The notes under the pieces: generated by a model
What the model saw: the letters and a program-made list of their open reading frames with translations, nothing else
Databases searched by the model: none
What the model was told of the DNA's origin: nothing
DNA from: CAKOSP01 sp964369845
Lineage (GTDB): Bacteria; Bacillota_I; Bacilli_A; RF39; UBA660
Direction of reading: 5' to 3'
NCBI GenBank assembly: GCA_964369845.1
Contig: CAYJFJ010000019.1
Location: 1 to 23,430 of the forward strand
DNA: 23,430 nt
Part shown: piece after piece, positions 1 through 6,129 of the stretch
Position numbering within the stretch: position 1 is the first letter of the stretch
How the letters are laid out: each line of letters starts with the position of its first letter
Made by a program: the position numbers and the translations under genes

Positions 1-61
1 AATCGAACCCGCGAATACCAGAGCCACAATCTGGCGTGTTAACCACTTCACCAAGGCCGCC
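1..61 (-). tRNA. tRNA-His (GTG anticodon), 3' part outside the window
   Basis: Reading the minus strand from position 61, the sequence gives the acceptor 5' strand GCGGCCT preceded by the extra G(-1) typical of tRNA-His, then a D-arm, an anticodon stem CCAGA/TCTGG around a loop with anticodon GTG, a short variable region and the start of the T-arm with GTTCGATT. The 3' side of the T-stem, the acceptor 3' strand and any CCA lie beyond the window edge. The -1 G next to a 7-bp acceptor strand and the GTG anticodon together make the identity secure. It is transcribed away from pheST. Confidence 0.93.
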
Positions 62-73
62 ATAACACTATAA

Positions 74-102
74 ATTTTAACATAATGAATTAATAAAATC
101 AA
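74..102 (-). promoter_or_regulatory. sigma-A promoter for tRNA-His
   Basis: On the minus strand there is a TTGATT -35 box (102-97), a 17-bp spacer and a TAAAAT -10 box (79-74) preceded by TGT, i.e. an extended -10. The expected start is about 6 bp before the tRNA 5' end, which is a usual distance for a stable RNA promoter. Confidence 0.6.
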
Positions 103-193
103 GGGTTTATTTAAAAATATGTGTTATAACTATTAATTGTTATTTAATTTGTAATTGTATTTTTTTTGTTTTGTGAATTTGTATATAAAAAAA

Positions 194-222
194 TTACAAA
201 AATTTATTATTTATGATATAAT
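194..222 (+). promoter_or_regulatory. sigma-A promoter for the pheST T-box transcript
   Basis: TTACAA (194-199), a 17-bp spacer and TATAAT (217-222) with an extended TGA before the -10 box. The predicted start near 229 fits the beginning of the T-box leader, whose first helix strand starts at 237. Confidence 0.6.
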
Positions 223-228
223 AATTTA

Positions 229-437
229 TAAGAAAAAAGCGAAGATTAGGAAATAGTACTAAGTAAAAGGTTTATAGAAAGTCTATGTTGATGGAAATTA
301 GATAACAAATAACTTAAGAATTCACCCTAGGAGCTTATGGGTAGCGCGTTATAGCTTTTAAGGTGTATAAAACTTTTGTACACGAATTAAGGTGGTACCA
401 CGTAATCACGTCCTTATATATAGGATGTGATTTTTTT
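229..437 (+). promoter_or_regulatory. T-box riboswitch leader, Phe-specific (UUC specifier)
   Basis: The leader senses uncharged tRNA-Phe and controls read-through into pheS. The conserved T-box sequence AAGGTGGTACCACG is at 389-402, with the bulge TGGT (393-396) that pairs with the tRNA ACCA end. The base of Stem I pairs AAGC (237-240) with GCTT (333-336) and TTAGG (246-250) with CCTAG (326-330), leaving GAAGA opposite GA as a kink-turn-like bulge. Above it, the AGTA motif (255-258) lies opposite the specifier side. UUC at 321-323 followed by A324 is placed as the specifier codon, which matches phenylalanine and the downstream gene. The competing terminator is listed separately. Confidence 0.93.
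404..437 (+). terminator. T-box regulated intrinsic terminator
   Basis: AATCACGTCCT (404-414) pairs with AGGATGTGATT (422-432) with one G-U pair and a short AT loop, followed by a T run. The 5' arm starts just after the T-box antiterminator sequence, so the two structures are placed to compete. Confidence 0.9.
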
Positions 438-455
438 ATTTAAGAAAGGAATTTT

Positions 456-1505
456 ATGAAAGAAAAAATTGATAGTTTACTTTTAGAAATAAAAGAAAAA
501 GTAAATGATGTTAAAGATTTAAAAACTCTTGCTGAATTAAAACAAGAGTATATGGGTAAGAAAGGACCTATTACAGAATTATCTTCTGGTATGAGAGATT
601 TATCTGTTGATGAGAAAAAAGAAGTTGGGATGCTTTTAAATGAACTTAGAATAAATGTTAATGAAATGTTTGACTCTTTGAAAGAAAAATTTGAAATTGA
701 AGAACTTAATAAAAAACTTGAAAGTGAGTCTATAGATATAACACTTCCTAGTAAAAAAGTGAGAACTGGTTCTAAACATCCAATGAGTAGAATTGAAGAA
801 AAATTTGAAGATTTGTTTACTAGTTTAGGTTATACAGTGTACTCTGGTCCTGAACTTGAAAGTGATGAAAATTGTTTTCAAAAACTTAATATTGCTAAAG
901 GTCATCCTGCAAGAGATGCTCAAGATACATTTTATTTAGAAAATGAATTTGAAAACTTTTTACTTAGAACTCAAACTTCAACTGCACAGGTAAGAGCTAT
1001 GGAAGCTAATACTGAAAAAGGACCTTTGAAAATAGTATGCCCAGGGAAAGTTTATAGAAGAGAAGAAGATGCAACTCATGCTCATCAATTTATGCAAATT
1101 GAAGGTTTAGTTATTGATGAAAATGTTTCAATGGCAGATTTAAAGGGAACTTTGGAACTTTTCTTAAAAGAATTCTTAGGAGAAAAAACTACTGTTAGAT
1201 TTAGACCAAGTTTCTTTCCATTTACTGAGCCAAGCGTAGAAGTTGATGTTTCTTGCTTTAAATGTATGGGTAAAGGTTGTTCTTTATGTAAAGGTACTGG
1301 CTTTATTGAAGTTTTAGGTGCAGGAATGGTTCATCCAAATGTACTTGAAATGTGTGGTTATGATTCTAAAAAATATCAAGGATTTGCTTTTGGTACTGGT
1401 ATGGATAGATTTGCTATGTTTAGATATGGAATAAACGATATTAGAACTATTTATGGAAACGATTTAAGATTTTTAGAGCAATTTAATAGAAAGGATGTAG
1501 ATTAA
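456..1505 (+). CDS. pheS: phenylalanine--tRNA ligase alpha subunit
   Basis: This is the catalytic subunit of the heterotetrameric (alpha-beta)2 class II synthetase that charges tRNA-Phe in the cytoplasm. The N-terminal ~90 residues are charged and helical, matching the coiled-coil arm that contacts tRNA. The catalytic core shows motif 2 in the form YRREEDATHAHQF, the Cys/Gly-rich stretch CFKCMGKGCSLCKGTGF common in Bacillota PheS, then ELxAGMVHPNVL-like residues and motif 3 in GFAFGTGMDRFAMFRYG. The length of 349 aa is normal. ATG456 has a good ribosome site (AGAAAGGA). It is the first gene of a two-gene operon under the Phe T-box; pheT starts one base after its stop. Confidence 0.97.
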   Translation: MKEKIDSLLLEIKEKVNDVKDLKTLAELKQEYMGKKGPITELSSGMRDLSVDEKKEVGMLLNELRINVNEMFDSLKEKFEIEELNKKLESESIDITLPSKKVRTGSKHPMSRIEEKFEDLFTSLGYTVYSGPELESDENCFQKLNIAKGHPARDAQDTFYLENEFENFLLRTQTSTAQVRAMEANTEKGPLKIVCPGKVYRREEDATHAHQFMQIEGLVIDENVSMADLKGTLELFLKEFLGEKTTVRFRPSFFPFTEPSVEVDVSCFKCMGKGCSLCKGTGFIEVLGAGMVHPNVLEMCGYDSKKYQGFAFGTGMDRFAMFRYGINDIRTIYGNDLRFLEQFNRKDVD

Positions 1506-1506
1506 T

Positions 1507-3873
1507 ATGAAACTTAGTAGAAAATTTGTAAGCGATTATATAGATTTACCTGAAGTAAGCGTTAAAGAACTTGCTGATGCGATGATGAAAGTTGGTAATG
1601 AATATGATGAAGCTGGAAAACTTGTAAATGTTACTAATTTAGTTATTGGTGAAGTTACTGAGTGTCATAAGCACCCGGAAGCTGATAAACTAAATGTTAC
1701 TAAAGTTAATATAGGCAGTGAAATTTTAGATATTGTTTGTGGTGCTCCGAACTGCAAAAAAGGACTTAAAGTAATTGTTGCTAAAGTAGGCGCTGTTTTA
1801 CCTGAAATAACTATTAAAGCATCTACTATAAGAGGAGTTGCATCTAACGGTATGCTTTGCTCTTTAGTGGAACTAGGTCTTGATACTAAATTTTTAAAAG
1901 AAGGAGCTGGAGATGGTATTTGTGAACTTGATAGTGATGCTCCAGTTGGCGAAGATCCAATTAAATATCTAAATTTAGATGATGAAGTTATTGATTTTGA
2001 ACTTACTTCTAACAGAGGTGATTTATTATCTATTATGGGTATGGCTTATGAACTTGGTGCTATTTATAAAAAAGAAGTAAAAGAAGTCGATTTAAGTTTT
2101 AATGTAATAGATAGAAAAACTGATGATGAATTTAATATTGATGTTAAAACTGAAGACTGCTCTTTATTTTTAGCTAAAAAAGTAATTAATGTAGAAATCA
2201 AGGAAAGTCCTGATTTTATTAAAAACAGACTTATTGCATCAGGAATTAGACCTATTAATAATGTGGTAGATATATCAAATTATGTTATGCTTGAAACTGG
2301 TCAACCGCTTCACTTTTATGATGCTGATAGACTTGGAGATACTTTAATTGTAAGAAATGCTTTAGAAGATGAAAAACTTACTACTTTAGATGGAATTGAA
2401 AGAATCTTAGATGTAAATGATATTGTGATTGCTGATAAAGATAACGCTATTGGTCTTGCTGGTGTAATGGGTGGACTTTCAACAGAAGTTGAACTTGATA
2501 CCAAAAATGTAATTATAGAAGCTGCTATATTTGATAGTGTTAAAGTTAGAAAAACTTCTAAGAAAATTTTAAGAAGTGAAGCAAGTAATAGATTCGAAAA
2601 AGGACTTGATCCTAAAAGATGCTGTCTTGCTATTAGAAGAGCTTGTCATTTACTTGAAAAATATGCTGGAGCATCTATTTTAGATAGTGGATGTGTTTAC
2701 GATAAAACAGTAGATGTAGAAAATAAAATTATAGTTAATTTTGATAAAGTATATAAAGTTTTAGGAATGAAAATAGATAATGATAATGTAGTTTCAATTT
2801 TAAATGATTTAGGTTTTATTACTGAAGTTCATGAAAATTATGTTGAAGTTACTATTCCGTCTAGAAGACTTGATTTAAAAATCGAAGAAGATATGATTGA
2901 AGAAATAGGAAGAATTTATGGTATTGATAATATTGAAAGTAAGCTTCCTAACTTAGTTGCTAGTGTTGGTAATTTTGACAAAACTAAAAGAGAAATTAGG
3001 AACAAAATGATTTCATTTGGTCTTAATGAAATATTGTCTCATACATTAATTCCATTAAGTGAAGTTCATAAATATACTACTGATGAATTTACTCCAGTTC
3101 GCTTAGCTGATCCTATGAGTGATCAAAAAGATACTCTAAGATATAGTTTAGTTCATTCCTTAAAAGAAGTTTACTTGTATAATAAAGCTAGAAATTTAAA
3201 AGATATTTCGATTTTCGAACTAGGAAAAGGTTTTTTTAAAAAAGAAACTTATAATGAAGAAATGAAACTTGCTGCTTTAATGACTGGTGTATATGGAGAA
3301 GGTATTCATAAAACTAATGCTGACTTTTATACAATTAAAGGGATTGTAGAAGAGTTGTTAAATTATTTAGGTTTTGCTGGTAGATATTCTATTTGTAAAG
3401 ATAATAACTTACCAAAAGAAATGCATCCGGGACAAAGCGCTTCTATAGTTATGCAAGGTAAAAATGTTGGTTTTATTGGTAAAATACATCCAAAAGAAAT
3501 TAAAGGTGATGTATTTGTATTTGAAATGAATTTAGATAAATTACTAGTTAATAAAGCTTCTAAAATGAGTTTTAAAGAAATATCTAAATTTCCAAGTGTA
3601 TCTAAAGATTTAGCTTTTGTTATGAAAAAGGATATGGAATCTGGAAGCGTTGAGGCAGTTATCAAAAAAGCTGGTGGTAAACTGTTAACTAATATTTCTG
3701 TTTTTGATGTTTATGTAGGAGAAAATGTTTCTGCTGATGAGAAATCTATTGCATACTCTTTAACATTTGCTGATTCATCTAAAACTTTAACAGAAGAAGA
3801 AGTTATGGAAGTATTTAATAAAATTATTGAAGAAACTACTAAAAAATGTAATGTTATTTTAAGAGATAAATAA
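1507..3873 (+). CDS. pheT: phenylalanine--tRNA ligase beta subunit
   Basis: This is the large subunit of PheRS, which carries editing and tRNA-binding domains. Domain order by eye: a tRNA-binding EMAPII/OB-fold near residues 40-150 (VIGEVTECHKHPEADKLNV, VCGAPNC), a B3/B4 editing region around 200-400 (NNVVDISNYVMLETGQPLH, GVMGG), a B5 domain around 400-480, the catalytic-like core, and a C-terminal ferredoxin-fold anticodon-binding domain starting near FKEISKFPSVSKDLAFV. At 788 aa it is full length. It starts one base after the pheS stop, with AGAAAGGA inside the end of pheS as ribosome site, so it is co-transcribed and probably translationally coupled. Confidence 0.97.
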   Translation: MKLSRKFVSDYIDLPEVSVKELADAMMKVGNEYDEAGKLVNVTNLVIGEVTECHKHPEADKLNVTKVNIGSEILDIVCGAPNCKKGLKVIVAKVGAVLPEITIKASTIRGVASNGMLCSLVELGLDTKFLKEGAGDGICELDSDAPVGEDPIKYLNLDDEVIDFELTSNRGDLLSIMGMAYELGAIYKKEVKEVDLSFNVIDRKTDDEFNIDVKTEDCSLFLAKKVINVEIKESPDFIKNRLIASGIRPINNVVDISNYVMLETGQPLHFYDADRLGDTLIVRNALEDEKLTTLDGIERILDVNDIVIADKDNAIGLAGVMGGLSTEVELDTKNVIIEAAIFDSVKVRKTSKKILRSEASNRFEKGLDPKRCCLAIRRACHLLEKYAGASILDSGCVYDKTVDVENKIIVNFDKVYKVLGMKIDNDNVVSILNDLGFITEVHENYVEVTIPSRRLDLKIEEDMIEEIGRIYGIDNIESKLPNLVASVGNFDKTKREIRNKMISFGLNEILSHTLIPLSEVHKYTTDEFTPVRLADPMSDQKDTLRYSLVHSLKEVYLYNKARNLKDISIFELGKGFFKKETYNEEMKLAALMTGVYGEGIHKTNADFYTIKGIVEELLNYLGFAGRYSICKDNNLPKEMHPGQSASIVMQGKNVGFIGKIHPKEIKGDVFVFEMNLDKLLVNKASKMSFKEISKFPSVSKDLAFVMKKDMESGSVEAVIKKAGGKLLTNISVFDVYVGENVSADEKSIAYSLTFADSSKTLTEEEVMEVFNKIIEETTKKCNVILRDK

Positions 3874-3889
3874 AAAATGTAAAATAATT

Positions 3890-3931
3890 GTCTAAAATGA
3901 GAGTTTTTACTTAAGTTTTAGGCTTTTTTTT
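3890..3931 (+). terminator. pheST operon terminator
   Basis: A 9-bp stem between GTCTAAAAT and GTTTTAGGC (with G-U pairs at two positions), followed by eight T. It lies 17 bp after the pheT stop. Confidence 0.8.
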
Positions 3932-3960
3932 GTTATATTGTTATTATAGGAGATAATAAT

Positions 3961-4980
3961 ATGAAAAAAATAATACAATATGGATGCGGAAAAATGTCTG
4001 AATATACTATAAGATACGCAAAAGAAAAAGGTTATGATGTAGTAGGGGCAGTTGATATAAGTGATGATTTAGTAGGAAAACTTCATGAAGGAGTTTTAGT
4101 TACTCATGTAAGTGAAGCTGAGGCTTTATTAAAAAAAATGAAACCTGATATGGTTCTTATTACTACTATGAGTTTACTTGCTGATTGTGAAGATGCTTTA
4201 ATGCTTTGTGCTAGATGCGGGGTAAATGCTCTTACTATATGTGAAGAAGCTTTATATGCGTACAATTCAAATCCAGTTCTTGCTAATAAAATAGATACTT
4301 TAGCAAAAGAAAATGGGTGCACGATATCGGGTACTGGTTATCAAGATGCATTCTGGGGAAATCTAGTTACTACATTGATGGGGGCGACTCAAAAAATTGT
4401 AAAAGTTAAAGGCAGTAGTTCTTATAACGTAGAAGATTATGGCATTGCTCTTGCTAAAGCTCACGGGGCTGGACTTACCAAAGAAGAGTTTGCTAAGGAA
4501 ATTGCAAGTGCAGATGATATTACAGAAGAGGCTAGATTAGAATTGATTAATAAAGGTGAATTTTTACCTAGTTATATGTGGAATGTTAATGGGTGGCTTT
4601 GTGATAAAGTGGGATTAACTGTAAAAAAACAAAGTCAAAAGTGTATTCCTACATTTTGCGAAGAAGATATTAATTCTAGTACTTTAAATATGATTATTAA
4701 AGCAGGGAATTGTACTGGTATGAGAGCAGTTGTTACTACAGAAACTGAAGAGGGAATTACTTTTGAAACTGAATGTGTTGGTAAAGTTTACTCAAGTGCT
4801 GACTTCGATTCGAATGTTTGGACTGTTGAAGGTGAGCCTACTACAACACTAGTAATAGATAGACCTAATACAGTTGAGCTTACTTGTGCGACTATGGTTA
4901 ATAGAATAGATGATTGTATAAGTGCTGAGGCTGGATTCATTCCAACTAGTCAAATGGGAGAACTTAAATTTAAAATTTAG
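3961..4980 (+). CDS. NAD(P)-dependent dehydrogenase, 2,4-diaminopentanoate dehydrogenase-like
   Basis: The N-terminus is a Rossmann fold with the glycine motif YGCGKM (residues 7-12), followed by an acidic strand end (GAVDIS) as in NAD(P)-dependent DapB/homoserine dehydrogenase relatives. The middle part, with ICEEALYAYNSNP, GTGYQDAFWGNLVTTLMGA and SSYNVEDYGIALAKAHGAG, is what I know from 2,4-diaminopentanoate dehydrogenases of ornithine fermentation and their uncharacterised relatives; length 339 aa also fits. The true substrate is uncertain: none of the other ornithine-degradation genes (ornithine aminomutase, AKP thiolase) are adjacent, and the gene stands alone between terminators with its own AGGAGA ribosome site. 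It could reduce another amino-acid-derived imine. It is the only complete gene here ending in TAG. Confidence 0.7.
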   Translation: MKKIIQYGCGKMSEYTIRYAKEKGYDVVGAVDISDDLVGKLHEGVLVTHVSEAEALLKKMKPDMVLITTMSLLADCEDALMLCARCGVNALTICEEALYAYNSNPVLANKIDTLAKENGCTISGTGYQDAFWGNLVTTLMGATQKIVKVKGSSSYNVEDYGIALAKAHGAGLTKEEFAKEIASADDITEEARLELINKGEFLPSYMWNVNGWLCDKVGLTVKKQSQKCIPTFCEEDINSSTLNMIIKAGNCTGMRAVVTTETEEGITFETECVGKVYSSADFDSNVWTVEGEPTTTLVIDRPNTVELTCATMVNRIDDCISAEAGFIPTSQMGELKFKI

Positions 4981-5024
4981 AAAATTATCATTTTCTTTTT
5001 TTTTGACTTGTTTTGTCGAAAGTG

Positions 5025-5052
5025 TTGAAGATAAAAAGTTTTTCATTATAAT
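5025..5052 (+). promoter_or_regulatory. sigma-A promoter inside the rpn repeat
   Basis: TTGAAG (5025-5030), a 16-bp spacer and TATAAT (5047-5052). It is repeated identically in copy 2, so each copy carries its own promoter. The predicted transcript start (about 5059) is immediately before the upstream ATG at 5061, which favours the next in-frame ATG at 5076 as the real start. Confidence 0.65.
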
Positions 5053-5075
5053 AGCTAAGCATGAAAGGAATCATC

Positions 5076-6059
5076 ATGATTGAAGAAAAAAATGTAGTAA
5101 GCTTAACGAGTGATTCGTTATTTAAAATATTTATGAAAAAAAGAAAAGAGTATTTAGTACTAATTATAAATAATGTACTTGGTTTAAATATTAGAAAAGA
5201 GCAAATAGAATTTGTTAATAATGAACTTTTTACAGATCATAAAAATGAAAAAAGATCAGTTTTAGATATTAAAGTAAAACTGGATAGTGGAGATATAATT
5301 TTTGTTGAAATGCAAAATGCAACAGAAACTCAGTTAATTAAAAGAATGGAGTCATACGCATCAAGACTTATTAGTGATCAGCTTGAAAAGGGAAATCTTT
5401 ATGCAGAGCTTAAAAATGTTTATGCAATTTTTTTTATAAATTACTATAATTCTACATTTAGTAAACTATTTACAAAAATATGTGAGTGTGATATGATGAA
5501 TATGAAACAGATAGACTCAGTAAGAGAGAAGAATGTAATAAACTTAACAAAGATAAAAGAAGATAACGTTTTTAGTGAAAATATGCATAAATTTTTAGAG
5601 TTTATGTTATGTGAGACTGAAGAGGAGATGTGTAAAATGGTAAAAGGGTATAAGAGTTTAGCAGAAGCGTACGAAACGGTGCAGGCAATTACAGCAGATC
5701 CAAAATACAAAGAGTATGAGTGGACTAGATTTAAAGAAGAAACTGATAGAGCTAATCAAGAACATTTCAGGTTAGAAGTAGCAACTAAAAGAGGAGAGCG
5801 AAAAGGGGAAAAAAGGGGATTTAAAACGGGCTTAGTAAAAGGAATAGAGGAAGGTAGAATACTTGGAATCGAACAAGGAATTGAACAAGGAATTGAACAA
5901 GGAATTGAACAAGGAATTGAACAAGGAATTGTACAAGGAGAGAGAAAATCAATAAATCAAGTTATAACTAATATGTTGAAAGAAGAAATAAGTGTCGATG
6001 TAATTTCTTCAGTGACTAATCTTTCAAAAGAAGAAATTGTTAAAATTTCAAAATCTTAA
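5076..6059 (+). CDS. Rpn family recombination-promoting nuclease / PD-(D/E)XK putative transposase, copy 1
   Basis: The nuclease core shows VLDIKVKLDSGDIIFVEMQ: the Asp of LDIK and the Glu-x-Gln of VEMQ are the PD-(D/E)XK catalytic pattern of the Rpn/PDDEXK_2 family (COG5464). The following RMESYASRLISDQLEKG and YAIFFINYY are also typical. Family members are DNA endonucleases; some act as toxin/anti-phage proteins with a small internally translated inhibitor. The C-terminus is Lys/Gly-rich and then carries six four-residue units (GIEQ x5, GIVQ). I prefer ATG5076 because AAAGGA (5064-5069) sits 6 nt before it and the promoter leaves almost no leader for ATG5061; starting at 5061 adds only MKGII. 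An internal ATG at 5637 is described separately. A second copy lies at 22553. Confidence 0.9.
   Translation: MIEEKNVVSLTSDSLFKIFMKKRKEYLVLIINNVLGLNIRKEQIEFVNNELFTDHKNEKRSVLDIKVKLDSGDIIFVEMQNATETQLIKRMESYASRLISDQLEKGNLYAELKNVYAIFFINYYNSTFSKLFTKICECDMMNMKQIDSVREKNVINLTKIKEDNVFSENMHKFLEFMLCETEEEMCKMVKGYKSLAEAYETVQAITADPKYKEYEWTRFKEETDRANQEHFRLEVATKRGERKGEKRGFKTGLVKGIEEGRILGIEQGIEQGIEQGIEQGIEQGIVQGERKSINQVITNMLKEEISVDVISSVTNLSKEEIVKISKS
5637..6059 (+). CDS. Candidate internally initiated small Rpn product (RpnS-like), copy 1
   Basis: An in-frame ATG at 5637 (MVKGYKSLAEAYE...) is preceded by AGAGGAG at 5621-5627 with a 9-nt gap, a better ribosome site than the one of the full-length gene. It would give a 140-aa C-terminal protein that lacks the nuclease residues but keeps the GIEQ repeats. 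In characterised E. coli rpn genes, a small protein translated from inside the gene blocks the nuclease and dimerises through a helix with four-residue repeats. Expression here is inferred from the site only. Confidence 0.45.
   Translation: MVKGYKSLAEAYETVQAITADPKYKEYEWTRFKEETDRANQEHFRLEVATKRGERKGEKRGFKTGLVKGIEEGRILGIEQGIEQGIEQGIEQGIEQGIVQGERKSINQVITNMLKEEISVDVISSVTNLSKEEIVKISKS
5865..5936 (+). repeat. 12-bp tandem repeat encoding GIEQ, 6 units
   Basis: Six in-frame units of GGAATYGAACAA; the first has C at the sixth base, units 2-5 have T, and unit 6 reads GGAATTGTACAA (GIVQ). The unit length is a multiple of three, so slippage changes protein length without a frameshift. Confidence 0.95.
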
Positions 6060-6066
6060 AATAGAG

Positions 6067-6089
6067 AAAAGTATTTACTGCTTTTTTTT
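6067..6089 (+). terminator. Terminator after rpn copy 1
   Basis: AAAAGTA (6067-6073) pairs with TGCTTTT (6079-6085), with one G-U pair and a five-base loop; the T run continues to 6089. Confidence 0.6.
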
Positions 6090-6097
6090 ATTTGCTA

Positions 6098-6106
6098 TGA
6101 TATAAT
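6098..6106 (+). promoter_or_regulatory. Extended -10 promoter for phosphoketolase
   Basis: TGATATAAT: a TATAAT box (6101-6106) with the extended TGN. No convincing -35 box is seen. It lies 24 bp before the phosphoketolase start. Confidence 0.5.
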
Positions 6107-6129
6107 GTTTATGCTAAGGAGAATGATAA

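Larger units (their letters stand above)
5007..5936 (+). repeat. Direct repeat, copy 1 of the promoter-plus-rpn unit
   Basis: From 5007 onward the sequence matches 22484 onward at a constant offset of 17,477 bp, with no mismatch that I could find by eye up to the 12-bp tandem repeat at about 5889. The identity begins at CTTGTTTTGTCG, 54 bp before the first ATG, and includes the promoter. Upstream of 5007 the two loci differ. The right end cannot be set because copy 2 is cut by the window. Confidence 0.9.

Noticed and set aside
3363..3665. Minus-strand open frames inside pheT, for example 100 codons at 3363-3665
   Set aside because: They lie opposite conserved pheT codons, have no ribosome site and encode low-complexity Ser/Leu/Ile-rich sequence. 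They are shadows of the real gene.
5865..5936. Short direct repeats taken as a CRISPR array
   Set aside because: The units are 12 bp, contiguous, in frame within a coding region and without spacers.
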